DNA from: Hyphomicrobiales bacterium
Lineage (GTDB): Bacteria > Pseudomonadota > Alphaproteobacteria > Rhizobiales > Rhizobiaceae
DNA length: 33,332 bases
NCBI GenBank assembly: GCA_900472925.1
Contig: UCJU01000037.1
Coordinates: 1 to 33,332, forward strand
Direction of reading: 5' to 3'
The position numbers were made by a program, and so were the translations under genes. Positions 1-8,044 of the stretch are shown in pieces; position 1 is the stretch's first letter, and each line of letters starts with the position of its first letter. The notes beneath the pieces are model-generated. The model saw only the letters and a program-made list of their open reading frames with translations, was not told where the DNA came from and made no database searches.

Positions 1-2
1 CC

Positions 3-392
3 CCTCCCGCAAATGCCCCCATCGATGCGCTGGCTGTCGATGGCAACATCATCTGGTCGCCGCAACGCGGCACGGATGTCAGCTTCGGACTGCGCACGAC
101 GATCGAGGATTTCGCGGGTGGACCACAAGGCGGCTGGATTTCCCGGCAGTTCACCACCGGCCTCACCCAGCAATTGCGCAGCGATCTGGTGGCACGACTG
201 ACCGCCGGTATCGAACGTCGCTCCTACCTCACCGCCAGCCTCAACGACGAAACGGAATATGTTGCCGGTGCCGGACTGACCTGGAGCATTAACCGCTATC
301 TCGATCTCACCACCGACATCAGTTACGAAACGACGCCCGTCACCGACAACAGACAATGGCGGATCGGTGCTGGACTGACGTTGAAACGGTAA
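3..392 (+). CDS. Outer-membrane beta-barrel protein, C-terminal part (5' end outside window)
   Basis: The reading frame is open from base 3 to the TAA at 390-392, so about 129 C-terminal residues are visible. They show alternating polar/hydrophobic strands separated by short turns, for example a strand around VARLTAGIERRSYL, then EYVAGAGLTWSINRYLDLT, and a last strand ending RIGAGLTLKR. This pattern resembles the putative beta-barrel porin 2 (BBP2-type) families of rhizobia, where the last strands carry Gly-Ala-Gly-Leu-Thr motifs. The protein would sit in the outer membrane; its substrate or role cannot be read from this fragment. The last residue is Arg rather than the usual terminal Phe of porins, which is common in this group. 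The gene converges on galU, with a shared terminator between them. The family call is by pattern only. Confidence 0.6.
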   Translation, partial: PPANAPIDALAVDGNIIWSPQRGTDVSFGLRTTIEDFAGGPQGGWISRQFTTGLTQQLRSDLVARLTAGIERRSYLTASLNDETEYVAGAGLTWSINRYLDLTTDISYETTPVTDNRQWRIGAGLTLKR

Positions 393-397
393 AACAA

Positions 398-435
398 AAA
401 TCCCGGCACCAAGGCCGGGATTTCTTTATTTTGGG
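398..435. terminator. Bidirectional Rho-independent terminator
   Basis: A perfect 10-bp stem (AAATCCCGGC at 398-407 and GCCGGGATTT at 414-423) with a 6-nt loop is followed by a T-rich run on the plus strand. It is preceded by an A-run that serves as the T-run on the minus strand. It lies between the convergent ends of the beta-barrel gene and galU and can serve both. Confidence 0.85.
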
Positions 436-445
436 TTCGACAGAA

Positions 446-1333
446 TCACTTCAGTCGGCTGACGAGCTTCTTCAACGGCTCTTCGATGGATGGGCGGATA
501 TCCGCACGCTCCAGAGCGAACGCCAGGTTGGCGAGAATGAAGCCATCCTTGGCACCGCAGTCGAAGGTTTCGCCGTTGAAGCGATAACCGGCAAATTCCT
601 GCTGCTTGGCAAGCGACAGCATACCATCGGTCAGTTGGATCTCATTGCCAGCGCCGCGTTCCTGATTCTCGAGAATGTTGAAAATCTCGGGCTGAAGAAT
701 GTAACGACCGTTGATATAGTAGTTCGACGGAGCCGTTCCCTTGGCAGGCTTTTCCACCATTTCGGTGATCTTGAAGCCTTCACCCACGGTTTCGCCGACG
801 CCGACGATGCCGTATTTGTGGGCCTGGTCCGGCTCACATTCCTGAACAGCGATGACGTTGCCGCCCGTCTGGTCGTAGAGATCGACCATGCCCTTGAGGC
901 AGCTTTTCTGTGAATGCATGATCATATCAGGCAGAAGAACCGCGAAAGGTTCGTCGCCGACGATATCGCGTGCACACCAGACCGCGTGGCCAAGACCGAG
1001 CGGAACCTGCTGGCGTGTGAAGCTTGCCGTACCTGCCTTTGGCAGAATGTTCGACAAAAGTGTCAGTTCGGCATTCTTGTTGCGCTCGCGCAGCATCTGC
1101 TCAAGCTCGAACTGAATATCGAAATAATCTTCGATAACGCCTTTGCCACGACCCGTAACGAACACGAAATGCTCGATACCGGCTTCAGCAGCCTCATCCA
1201 CCACATATTGGATGACAGGCTTGTCGACAACGGTCAGCATTTCCTTCGGAACCGCTTTGGTTGCAGGCAGGAAACGCGTTCCAAGACCCGCGACTGGGAA
1301 AACCGCTTTCCGAATTTTTTTATGTTCTACCAC
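446..1333 (-). CDS. galU: UTP--glucose-1-phosphate uridylyltransferase GalU
   Basis: Makes UDP-glucose from UTP and glucose 1-phosphate, the cytoplasmic precursor for exopolysaccharide, LPS and cyclic glucans; rhizobial versions are also called exoN. The 295 residues match the family length. The nucleotide-binding signature is intact near the N terminus (residues 12-32: [13 protein letters not shown] followed by ATKAVPKEM), followed by [11 protein letters not shown]. Further family motifs include VEKP and [10 protein letters not shown]. The start is a GTG at 1333: a strong AGGAGGG Shine-Dalgarno lies six bases upstream, and the nearby ATG is out of frame. The gene is monocistronic by layout, with a divergent neighbour upstream and a terminator downstream. 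Assignment is firm. Confidence 0.95.
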   Translation of the reverse strand: MVEHKKIRKAVFPVAGLGTRFLPATKAVPKEMLTVVDKPVIQYVVDEAAEAGIEHFVFVTGRGKGVIEDYFDIQFELEQMLRERNKNAELTLLSNILPKAGTASFTRQQVPLGLGHAVWCARDIVGDEPFAVLLPDMIMHSQKSCLKGMVDLYDQTGGNVIAVQECEPDQAHKYGIVGVGETVGEGFKITEMVEKPAKGTAPSNYYINGRYILQPEIFNILENQERGAGNEIQLTDGMLSLAKQQEFAGYRFNGETFDCGAKDGFILANLAFALERADIRPSIEEPLKKLVSRLK

Positions 1334-1382
1334 ACATCCCTCCTCAGAGATTCACTGGAGCATTAATCGCACACGACTTTGT

Positions 1383-1410
1383 TATTTAAAAAGTGGCAAA
1401 CTTTTGTAAA
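1383..1410 (-). promoter_or_regulatory. Putative galU promoter
   Basis: On the minus strand TTTACA (1405-1410) is followed after 16 bases by TAAATA (1383-1388). This gives a sigma-70-like pair about 50 bp upstream of the galU start. It lies in the AT-rich gap between galU and the divergent transglycosylase gene. Found by eye; several alternative -10 boxes exist in this AT-rich stretch. Confidence 0.35.
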
Positions 1411-1530
1411 GAGTGACGATACCTTTGGTTAATGGTAAAGAATTTGTTGACTTTGAGTTGGTATTACATCGTGAAGCCCGATGCGTATCTCGCTATCGAA
1501 ATGACATTCGAGAGAAACGAAAGACTGCCG

Positions 1531-2754
1531 ATGAAAAAGCTGATCCTTTCCACCGTCCGTAAATATGGCTGCATCGCGCTTGCGGGCATCACCATTGCAC
1601 TTGCGCCTGCGACAGCGAATGCCGACGCAGGCTTCAGACAATGGATCAACCAGTTCTATACCACCGCCGCAAAGGAAGGCATCACCAAATCGACCTATCA
1701 GAAGGCATTTGCGGGTGTCACCGAGCCCGACCCGGATGCTCTGCGCAAGGCGACCTTCCAGCCCGAGTTCACCACAAAGATCTGGGACTATGTCGATAGC
1801 CGCGTGAACCCCTACACGGTCCGCATTGGCCGCGAAATGAAGATGAAGCACGCCACCACGCTCAACTGGATCGAGCGTAACTTCAAGGTGGACAAGCACA
1901 TCATCCTCGCCATCTGGTCGATGGAATCCAATTATGGTGCGGTTCTGGAAAAGCCGGAGCGGTTGCACAATATTACCCAGGCACTGGCCACACTCGCCTA
2001 TTCCGACCCCAAGCGCGGCAAATTTGCCCGCACGCAGCTGATCGCAGCGCTGAAGATCCTTCAGAATGGTGACGTGACGCCGAAGCAATTAACGGGATCC
2101 TGGGCTGGCGCCATGGGCCATACGCAGTTCATTCCCACCAGCTACCTGCTCTACGCCGTCGATGCCGATGGCAACGGCAAGCGCGACATCTGGCACTCCA
2201 TTCCCGATGCTTTGGCCACCGCCGCCAATCTTCTGGCCAAAAACGGCTGGGAACCGGGCCGCACCTGGGGCTATGAAACCGCCGTACCAACCGGTGGCGC
2301 TCGTTACGAAGGCCAGACGAAGAGCATGGCAGAATGGCAGAAGCTCGGATTTGCGCGCCCCAACGGCAAGGGTTTTCCACGCGGTTCTGACCGTGCCATG
2401 CTGAAGATGCAGGGCGGTGCCAACGGCCCCGGCTTCCTGATGACGAAGAACTTCTTCACCATCAAGAAATACAACGCCTCTGATAGCTATGCATTGGCCG
2501 TGGGCCTTCTGGCAGACGAAATTGCCGGAACCGGTAGCATGCAGCAACGCTGGCCGCGCCCGGACAACACGCTGGATGTGAAGGAAAAGTTCGAATTGCA
2601 GACGCGCATGAAAGAGCTTGGCTATTACGACGGCGAAGTCGATGGCAATTTCGGGTCCGGCTCCAAGGCTGCAATCAGCGCAATGCAGAAGCGTATGGGC
2701 ATGGAAAACGATGGCGAACCATCGCGCCTGTTGCTACGCGCCCTGCGCAATTGA
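1531..2754 (+). CDS. Secreted lytic murein transglycosylase (MltB/SltB family) with C-terminal peptidoglycan-binding domain
   Basis: Cleaves the MurNAc-GlcNAc glycosidic bond in the periplasm, leaving 1,6-anhydro ends. Starting at ATG 1531 gives 407 residues with a signal peptide (MKKLILSTVR, hydrophobic core, cleavage after ATANA near residue 31). The frame extends upstream to ATGs at 1432 and 1501, but those would put a charged 33-residue stretch before the signal peptide, so 1531 is preferred. The catalytic domain spans about residues 35-330. It has the family motif IWSMESNYG (Glu132 is the predicted general acid) and GAMGHTQFIPTSY. Residues about 345-404 form a PG-binding-1 domain (LQTRMKELGYYDGEVDGNFG). 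The next gene is 62 bp downstream on the same strand, so the two envelope genes may be co-transcribed. Confidence 0.9.
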   Translation: MKKLILSTVRKYGCIALAGITIALAPATANADAGFRQWINQFYTTAAKEGITKSTYQKAFAGVTEPDPDALRKATFQPEFTTKIWDYVDSRVNPYTVRIGREMKMKHATTLNWIERNFKVDKHIILAIWSMESNYGAVLEKPERLHNITQALATLAYSDPKRGKFARTQLIAALKILQNGDVTPKQLTGSWAGAMGHTQFIPTSYLLYAVDADGNGKRDIWHSIPDALATAANLLAKNGWEPGRTWGYETAVPTGGARYEGQTKSMAEWQKLGFARPNGKGFPRGSDRAMLKMQGGANGPGFLMTKNFFTIKKYNASDSYALAVGLLADEIAGTGSMQQRWPRPDNTLDVKEKFELQTRMKELGYYDGEVDGNFGSGSKAAISAMQKRMGMENDGEPSRLLLRALRN

Positions 2755-2816
2755 CAGAATTTGCCAGCGGCACCAGAATTAGAAAACGATAAAGAACCGT
2801 CCGGGAGGTTCACGCC

Positions 2817-4055
2817 GTGGTGACACAATACACAGGCACGACATGGAGCAAGACACGGCGCAGCGGTGCCGTGTTTCTTGCGCTGGTCATCTGCCTGCCG
2901 GTGGTTTCCGATTTCGCCCACGCACAGGAAATGCGTGAGCGCCGCACCCTGTTTGAAATGATGTTTGGCAGCCCCATCAGGCGCGACGACCGCATGTACG
3001 CGCCGGAACGCGGCCAGCAGCAGAGAATGCGCAGGCCGCTGCCACAGCGCGGCGACAACCGTGCCGTCACGCGCCCGCCAGCACCACGCAAGACACCTTC
3101 GGTAGTGCAGATGCGAACGGAAAAACCAGGCCCCGTCGCCAAGCTTGAAAATGCCAGCCATGTTCTTGTCATCGGTGATTTTCTGGCAGGTGCCATGGGT
3201 GAAGCGTTGGTTTCCACCTTCGAAACCTCCCCTGCCATCACCGTCGATGTCCGCTCCAACGGCTCGTCAGGTCTGGTGCGCTCAGACTATTACGACTGGT
3301 TTTCCAACCTGCCGCAGTTCATCAAGGACACCAGCCCGGCGACCATCGTCATCATGATGGGCTCCAACGACCGCCAGCAGATGGTCATCGGCGACACCAA
3401 GGAAAAATATGGCACGGATGCATGGCTGAAGGAATATGAGCGGCGCATCGATGCGCTGATCGCGCTTGCCAAACGCCAGCAGGTTCCGGTGCTCTGGGTC
3501 GGCCTTCCCGCCTTCCAGTCCCCGTCTCTGACCGCCGATTTCGTCAGCTTCAACCGCCTCTATCGCAGCCACATCGAAAAAGCAGGTGGTGAGTTCGTGG
3601 ATGTCTGGGACGGCTTCGTGGACGAAGCCGGTAAATTCGTGACGACGGGCTATGACGTCAACGGTCAGCAGGCGCGCCTGCGCGAAGCCGATGGCATCGG
3701 CATGACCCAGGCTGGCAAACAGAAACTGGCCTTCTACGTCGAAAAATTCGTACGCCGCCACCTCGATGGTGGAAGTCCCGACCTGACAACGCTCGACGGC
3801 AGCAACCTGCCAGCGCTGACCTCACTGCCAGCACTCGGCATCGATGCCCAACAGGTCCGCACCCAACCTATCAGCCTGACCGACCCCGACCTCGACGGCG
3901 GCGACGTGCTTCTAGGCGATAAACCCGTCGCCAAATTCTCGGTGGTGCCCTCGCCCAGAGAACGGCTGACCAAACAGGGCCTGATGGAAGACGCCCCGTT
4001 GGGCCGCGTGGATGATTACCGCATGCCAGCACCGGCGGAGACGGCGGCGAAGTAA
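2817..4055 (+). CDS. DUF459 / SGNH-hydrolase-fold periplasmic protein, catalytic residues apparently replaced
   Basis: 412 residues from a GTG at 2817 that sits 8 bases after a GGGAGG ribosome site. A Sec signal peptide is clear (hydrophobic segment about residues 17-33, cleavage after DFAHA). A basic, proline-rich linker of about 70 residues follows. The SGNH-like domain (about 112-315) has VLVIGDFLAG, the block-III-type MMGSND, WVGLPAF and DGIGMTQAGKQKLAFYVE. The family is DUF459 (PF04311), often near cell-wall genes in alphaproteobacteria. In active SGNH enzymes the first block is GDS and the last is DxxH. Here these positions read GDF (Phe122) and DGIG (Gly296), so the usual Ser and His appear absent. 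It may bind rather than cleave its ligand. Neighbour of the transglycosylase; substrate unknown. Confidence 0.75.
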   Translation: MVTQYTGTTWSKTRRSGAVFLALVICLPVVSDFAHAQEMRERRTLFEMMFGSPIRRDDRMYAPERGQQQRMRRPLPQRGDNRAVTRPPAPRKTPSVVQMRTEKPGPVAKLENASHVLVIGDFLAGAMGEALVSTFETSPAITVDVRSNGSSGLVRSDYYDWFSNLPQFIKDTSPATIVIMMGSNDRQQMVIGDTKEKYGTDAWLKEYERRIDALIALAKRQQVPVLWVGLPAFQSPSLTADFVSFNRLYRSHIEKAGGEFVDVWDGFVDEAGKFVTTGYDVNGQQARLREADGIGMTQAGKQKLAFYVEKFVRRHLDGGSPDLTTLDGSNLPALTSLPALGIDAQQVRTQPISLTDPDLDGGDVLLGDKPVAKFSVVPSPRERLTKQGLMEDAPLGRVDDYRMPAPAETAAK

Positions 4056-4075
4056 GCGATCGACATCTCGTGACA

Positions 4076-4741
4076 TCATCCCGCCGCCAATATCTCCTCG
4101 CGCTCCGCTCGTGACCGCGCAATGCGTTTGCGTGCCTCGGTCAACACCTCTGGTGAGGCCTGCTGCGGCGTTCCCGCGTGAAAGGGCGGCGCCGGTGCGT
4201 ATTCCAAGCACAGTTGAACGACCTCAGCTTCGTCTTGGCCGAAAAGCTCCGCAATCACGCTCAAGCCGAAATCGATGCCGGAGGTGACCCCACCAGCGGT
4301 GATGATATTGCCGTCTCGCACAACGCGTTCATGCACAGGTATCGCGCCAAACCGGGGCAGGAAATCCATGGCATTCCAGTGCGTTGCGGCCTTCTTGCCG
4401 GTGAGAAGCCCGGCGGCACCCAAAACCAGCGACCCCGTGCAGACGGATGTGATGTAACGCGCGCCCTTAGCCTGTTTGCTTATGAATTCCAGCACCACCT
4501 CGTCGGTCAAAAGCGCGTTGATGCCACCACCGCCTGGCACGCAGAGCACATCGAATTGCGGACAATCATCGAACGTCACTGTCGGGGTAAAGCCCAGTTC
4601 CGTGACGGATGTTACGGGATCGCAGTTTTTCCAGACCAGATCGACCTGGGTATCACTTGCAGAGGCAAAAATCTCGTAGGGACCGGTCAGGTCCAGCTGT
4701 TGCACGTTAGGAAACACCAGAAGTCCGAAGCGCACTGTCAT
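4076..4741 (-). CDS. DJ-1/PfpI family protein, isonitrile hydratase-like
   Basis: 221 residues starting at ATG 4741, chosen because AGGAG lies eight bases upstream; an upstream in-frame ATG at 4801 lacks such a site and would run into the divergent gene's promoter. The glutamine-amidotransferase-like fold is marked by the LDLTGPYEIF motif (about 16-25), the CVPGGGG turn (67-73) and the nucleophile elbow SVCTGSLVLGAAGLL with Cys101. It ends in a short charged helix. Cys101 in this context matches the active cysteine of Pseudomonas isonitrile hydratase (InhA), which converts isonitriles to N-formamides. The substrate in this organism is not known and other DJ-1 relatives share this look. Divergent from a GlxA-type regulator, which likely controls it. 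Confidence 0.8.
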   Translation of the reverse strand: MTVRFGLLVFPNVQQLDLTGPYEIFASASDTQVDLVWKNCDPVTSVTELGFTPTVTFDDCPQFDVLCVPGGGGINALLTDEVVLEFISKQAKGARYITSVCTGSLVLGAAGLLTGKKAATHWNAMDFLPRFGAIPVHERVVRDGNIITAGGVTSGIDFGLSVIAELFGQDEAEVVQLCLEYAPAPPFHAGTPQQASPEVLTEARKRIARSRAEREEILAAG

Positions 4742-4777
4742 TGTTATTCTCCTGCTTGACTGCACGCAGAATAACAA
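4741..4777. promoter_or_regulatory. Perfect 10-bp inverted repeat between divergent DJ-1 genes
   Basis: TTGTTATTCT (4741-4750) and AGAATAACAA (4768-4777) are exact reverse complements separated by 17 bases. The first arm abuts the ATG of the isonitrile-hydratase-like gene and flanks its Shine-Dalgarno. It could be an operator for the adjacent GlxA-type regulator or a leader hairpin that masks the ribosome site. Symmetry is seen; function is inferred. Confidence 0.5.
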
Positions 4778-4823
4778 ATCATTATTTGGCCTTGTTGCCA
4801 TTCATCCCACGGTTCCAGCCAAA

Positions 4824-5780
4824 ATGCTGCGTAAGATCGAAATTCTGAGTTATCCCGATGTGCAACTGCTCGATGTTGCCGGACCCTTGCAGGTGTTCGC
4901 GACAGCAAACGATCAGCGTCGTGCGATAGGCGTGGCACCCGCTTATGCCCCCGTGGTCGTCGGCATGGGTGGAGAAGTCCTGACTTCCTCGGGCCTGGGC
5001 ATCAATGTGCAGCCGCTCGACCACGCTGCACCCCGCCCCGACACGCTGATCATTCCAGGCGGCTGGGGTGTTTATGATGCATGCGAGGACGCGCATCTGT
5101 TGGCGTGGATCAAGGCGCGGTCGGCAATTGTAAGACGCACGGCATCTGTTTGCAGCGGCGCGTTCCTTCTGGCAACCGTTGGACTTCTGGATGACAAGCG
5201 CGCCGTGACCCACTGGCAGCGGTGCCAGGAATTCAAGGAGCGGTTTCCATTGGTGCGCCTGGACTCGGACCCAATTTTCATTCGGGATGGCGACATCTGG
5301 ACATCTGCAGGTGTAACGGCGGGCATCGACCTGGCTCTGGCCTTCGTGGAGGCCGATCTTGGCCATCAAGCGGCACTCGCGGTCGCGCGCCAACTCGTGG
5401 TTTTCCTTAAGCGTCCGGGCGGCCAATCGCAATTCAGCACGGCGCTGACCTTGCAGGACAATGCCGGGCGCTTCGAACAGCTGCATGCCTGGATGATCGA
5501 AAATCTGCACAGGCCGCTGACGCTGACAGATCTCGCAAACCAGTGCGCCATGAGCGTCCGCAGCTTCTCACGCCACTATCGACAGGCCACAGGTTCGACG
5601 CCTGCACAAGCCATCGAAAACCTGCGTCTTGAGACAGCAAGACGCCTGCTTGAACAGGGCACATCGATAACCGGCACCGCCAAGCGGTGCGGTTTTGGCG
5701 CGGAAGAGACCATGCGTCGCGCTTTTCAGCGCCGTTTTGCTGTCAGCCCGCGCGCTTATCGCGAGCGTTTTTTAGCATAG
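4824..5780 (+). CDS. GlxA-family transcriptional regulator (DJ-1/PfpI sensor domain plus AraC DNA-binding domain)
   Basis: 318 residues. The N-terminal half (about 5-190) is a DJ-1/PfpI domain with LLDVAGPLQVF, IIPGGWG and SVCSGAFLLATVGLL, so it keeps the elbow cysteine (Cys110) that many regulators of this family also keep. The C-terminal part (about 215-318) is an AraC/XylS domain with two helix-turn-helix units: LTLTDLANQCAMSVRSFSRHYR, and ITGTAKRCGFGAEETMRRAF followed by FAVSPRAYR. It should bind DNA and sense a small molecule through the DJ-1 domain. The ATG at 4824 has only a weak ribosome site. The gene is divergent from the DJ-1 enzyme with an 82-bp gap, which suggests that enzyme as a target. 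Sequence segments here are quoted in parts. Confidence 0.88.
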   Translation: MLRKIEILSYPDVQLLDVAGPLQVFATANDQRRAIGVAPAYAPVVVGMGGEVLTSSGLGINVQPLDHAAPRPDTLIIPGGWGVYDACEDAHLLAWIKARSAIVRRTASVCSGAFLLATVGLLDDKRAVTHWQRCQEFKERFPLVRLDSDPIFIRDGDIWTSAGVTAGIDLALAFVEADLGHQAALAVARQLVVFLKRPGGQSQFSTALTLQDNAGRFEQLHAWMIENLHRPLTLTDLANQCAMSVRSFSRHYRQATGSTPAQAIENLRLETARRLLEQGTSITGTAKRCGFGAEETMRRAFQRRFAVSPRAYRERFLA

Positions 5781-5792
5781 CGTTTCTATCAT

Positions 5793-5835
5793 TAAAAAAC
5801 CTCCGAAGGCGCAAACCCTAGGAGGTTCAAATTTT
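5793..5835. terminator. Terminator between the GlxA-type regulator and gltD
   Basis: AACCTCC (5799-5805) pairs with GGAGGTT (5821-5827), with extra pairing inside the loop region. On the minus strand the stem is followed by TTTTTTAAT, so it is a good terminator for gltD. On the plus strand it is followed by CAAATTTT, a weaker tail for the regulator gene. Confidence 0.7.
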
Positions 5836-5848
5836 CAATCGCAATGCC

Positions 5849-7306
5849 TTACCGCGGCAACAGCGTTTCGCCCATCAGCGCTTCATCGATCGCACGTGCT
5901 GCCTGACGGCCTTCGCGGATGGCCCAGACGACCAGCGACTGGCCGCGGCGGACGTCACCGGCAACCCACATCTTGTCGACCGAGGTCTTGTAGTCCTTTT
6001 CGTTGGCCACGACGTTGGTCGAGCCACGACGGTCGGTGTTGAGCGTCAACTTGCCGTCCAGTTCCTTCAAAACGCTGTCCGTGAAGGGGCCGGAGAAGCC
6101 GATGGCGATGAAGGCGAGGTCGGCCTTGATGATGAATTCGGTGCCTGCAATCGGCTTGCGAGCATCGTCCACCTGGCAGCACTTGACGCCGGTCAGAACG
6201 CCGTCCTCGTCACCGACGAATTCAAGCGTGGCGACCTGGAACTCCCGCACGGCACCTTCGGCCTGTGAGGAAGAGGTCCGCATCTTAGTCGCCCAATAGG
6301 GCCAGACGGCGAGCTTGTCTTCCTTTTCCGGCGGCATGGGGCGAATGTCGAGCTGGGTGACCTTCACCGCACCCTGACGGAATGCCGTGCCGACGCAGTC
6401 CGATGCCGTGTCACCACCGCCGACGACGACCACATGCTTGCCGCCAGCCAGGATCGGATCGGATGGCCAACCGACGCTGTCGATGTTTTCGCGACCGACG
6501 CGGCGGTTCTGCTGCACCAGATACGGCATAGCATCGTGGACGCCGTGGAAATCCGTGCCACCGATGCCAGCAGGACGCGGCGTTTCAGAGCCACCGCAAT
6601 AGAGCACGGCATCGTGTTCGGCGATCAGCGTTTCCACCGTCGTGTCCACACCGACATTGACGCCGTAATGGAAGGTGACGCCCTCACCCTTGATCTGCTC
6701 GACGCGGCGGTCGATGAAGTTCTTCTCCATCTTGAAGTCGGGAATACCGTAGCGCAGCAGACCGCCAGCCTTGGATTCACGCTCATAGACATGGACCTCG
6801 TGGCCTGCACGACCCAGTTGTTGGGCAGCCGCCAGACCGGAAGGGCCGGAACCGATGATGGCAACCTTCTTGCCGGTGTGAACAGTTGCAGGCTTCGGCA
6901 CGATAAAGCCAAGCTCGTAGGCCTTGTCGGCAATCGCCTGCTCGACCGTCTTGATCGCCACCGGCGCATCTTCGAGGTTGAGCGTGCACGCTTCCTCGCA
7001 AGGCGCGGGACAGACACGGCCAGTGAATTCCGGAAAGTTGTTAGTGGAATGGAGGTTGCGGATCGCCTCTTCCCAGTTGTTGTTATAGACCAGATCGTTC
7101 CAGTCGGGGATCTGGTTATGAACCGGGCAACCGGTCGGGCCATGGCAATAGGGGATGCCACAGTCCATGCAACGCGCCGCCTGCTTCTGCACTTCCGGGT
7201 CCGACATGGGAATGGTGAATTCCCGGAAATGGCGAATACGATCCGACGCCGGCTGATACTTGCCAACCTGACGGTCTATTTCCAGAAAACCTGTAACCTT
7301 GCCCAT
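5849..7306 (-). CDS. gltD: Glutamate synthase (NADPH) small subunit GltD
   Basis: Beta subunit of NADPH-dependent GOGAT: it takes electrons from NADPH through FAD and passes them over 4Fe-4S clusters to GltB. 485 residues, usual length. N-terminal cysteine clusters CMDCGIPYCHGPTGC (Cys46, 49, 54, 60) and CPAPCEEAC (Cys99, 103, 107) fit the iron-sulfur ligands. The FAD Rossmann motif GSGPSG is at 152-157 and the NADPH motif GGGDTASD at 296-303. The C-terminal MWVAGDVRRGQSLVVWAI is the second FAD contact. The start ATG at 7306 has GAAGGGA upstream. It lies 20 bp after vapC with no terminator between, so it is probably read from the gltB or vapBC transcript. Assignment firm. Confidence 0.97.
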   Translation of the reverse strand: MGKVTGFLEIDRQVGKYQPASDRIRHFREFTIPMSDPEVQKQAARCMDCGIPYCHGPTGCPVHNQIPDWNDLVYNNNWEEAIRNLHSTNNFPEFTGRVCPAPCEEACTLNLEDAPVAIKTVEQAIADKAYELGFIVPKPATVHTGKKVAIIGSGPSGLAAAQQLGRAGHEVHVYERESKAGGLLRYGIPDFKMEKNFIDRRVEQIKGEGVTFHYGVNVGVDTTVETLIAEHDAVLYCGGSETPRPAGIGGTDFHGVHDAMPYLVQQNRRVGRENIDSVGWPSDPILAGGKHVVVVGGGDTASDCVGTAFRQGAVKVTQLDIRPMPPEKEDKLAVWPYWATKMRTSSSQAEGAVREFQVATLEFVGDEDGVLTGVKCCQVDDARKPIAGTEFIIKADLAFIAIGFSGPFTDSVLKELDGKLTLNTDRRGSTNVVANEKDYKTSVDKMWVAGDVRRGQSLVVWAIREGRQAARAIDEALMGETLLPR

Positions 7307-7326
7307 GTCTCAGTCCCTTCCGCGGC

Positions 7327-7725
7327 CTATCGAAGCCAATTTTCAACTTTCAATCCCGGTACGCGGGAAAATTCTCTCTCATTATCCGTCACGACCACCG
7401 CATCGAGTGCGAGCGCGTGTGCGGCGATCAGCATGTCCATCTGGCCGATCAACTGACCCTGCTTTTGCAAGGTGCTGCGTATCTCGGCGTAATGCATATC
7501 CGCGGGCGATGCCCACGAAGCAATCTCAAAATCCGCCAGAACCTGTTCCACCAGCATTTCCAGCTTCCGCGAGCCACGGTTGCGATATCCAAACCGAAGT
7601 TCTGCCGCCACGATGATGCTCGTCCCCAAATCACCCATCGCAAGTGCTGCGGTGCGTTGGCCAACCTTCTCTTCAGGAGATCGGATCAGGTTGGAAATGA
7701 TGTTCGTGTCGTACAGATACTTCAT
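7327..7725 (-). CDS. vapC: VapC-type toxin, PIN-domain ribonuclease
   Basis: 132 residues, typical for VapC. All four acidic residues expected of the PIN active site are present: Asp6 (YLYDTN), Glu42 (AAELRFGY), Asp97 (GQMDMLIAAHAL) and Asp114 (VVTDNEREF). Known relatives cleave tRNA or rRNA and stop translation when the antitoxin is lost; the specific target cannot be read here. Its ATG overlaps the stop of the upstream antitoxin in an ATGA arrangement (7722-7725), typical of translational coupling. The pair sits between gltB and gltD, an unusual place, which points to insertion of a small module. Confidence 0.9.
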   Translation of the reverse strand: MKYLYDTNIISNLIRSPEEKVGQRTAALAMGDLGTSIIVAAELRFGYRNRGSRKLEMLVEQVLADFEIASWASPADMHYAEIRSTLQKQGQLIGQMDMLIAAHALALDAVVVTDNEREFSRVPGLKVENWLR

Positions 7726-7988
7726 TCTGGAAAATCGATGTCTACGGGTTCTGGTGGGTAGTCCTCGATTTCTGGCATCTGGTCTTCTTCACCGAGCGGC
7801 TCAAGTGTCCGCAGAAAAGCCACTAAACCTGCTGGAGATCGAGGTGCTTTCACCGGATGCACAAGCAAATCACCATTTTCATTCATGCTGATTTCCACCC
7901 GATCCGCCTCGAATTCGAATTCTTTGGGAATTCGTATCGCCCGGCTTCTCCCGTTGTTGAAGACCTGCGCAATTTTAACGACGTTCAT
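7722..7988 (-). CDS. vapB: VapB-type antitoxin (AbrB/MazE-like DNA-binding fold)
   Basis: 88 residues from ATG 7988, chosen because GGAGGCGG lies just upstream and because the swapped-hairpin AbrB/SpoVT motif VVKIAQVFNNGRSRAIRIP starts at residue 3; a longer in-frame start at 8015 would lie inside the operator. Residues 1-45 form the DNA-binding part. The acidic tail (about 70-88, EIEDYPPEPVDIDFPE) should wrap and block the VapC active site. The gene begins 57 bp after the end of gltB and has its own palindromic operator, so it is expected to repress itself together with VapC. Confidence 0.9.
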   Translation of the reverse strand: MNVVKIAQVFNNGRSRAIRIPKEFEFEADRVEISMNENGDLLVHPVKAPRSPAGLVAFLRTLEPLGEEDQMPEIEDYPPEPVDIDFPE

Positions 7989-7999
7989 GACCGCCTCCA

Positions 8000-8029
8000 T
8001 CCTGTGATATGACAAAGCATATCACAGGA
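8000..8029. promoter_or_regulatory. Predicted VapBC operator, perfect 12-bp inverted repeat
   Basis: TCCTGTGATATG (8000-8011) and CATATCACAGGA (8018-8029) are exact reverse complements with a 6-bp spacer. The site lies 11 bp upstream of the vapB ATG and covers the predicted -10 box. No T-run follows on either strand, so it is an operator rather than a terminator. Autoregulation by VapBC complexes at such palindromes is known for the family. Confidence 0.75.
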
Positions 8030-8044
8030 CTTGTCGAAACCCAA
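8016..8044 (-). promoter_or_regulatory. Predicted vapBC promoter overlapping the gltB stop
   Basis: On the minus strand TTGGGT (8039-8044) and TATGCT (8016-8021) are spaced by 17 bases. The -35 box directly abuts the gltB TAG and the -10 box lies inside the palindrome, a layout suited to repression by VapBC. It may also feed gltD. Found by eye. Confidence 0.5.

Noticed and set aside
8000..8029. Palindrome after gltB as a gltB terminator
   Set aside because: No T-run on either side; its position over the vapB promoter fits an operator better.
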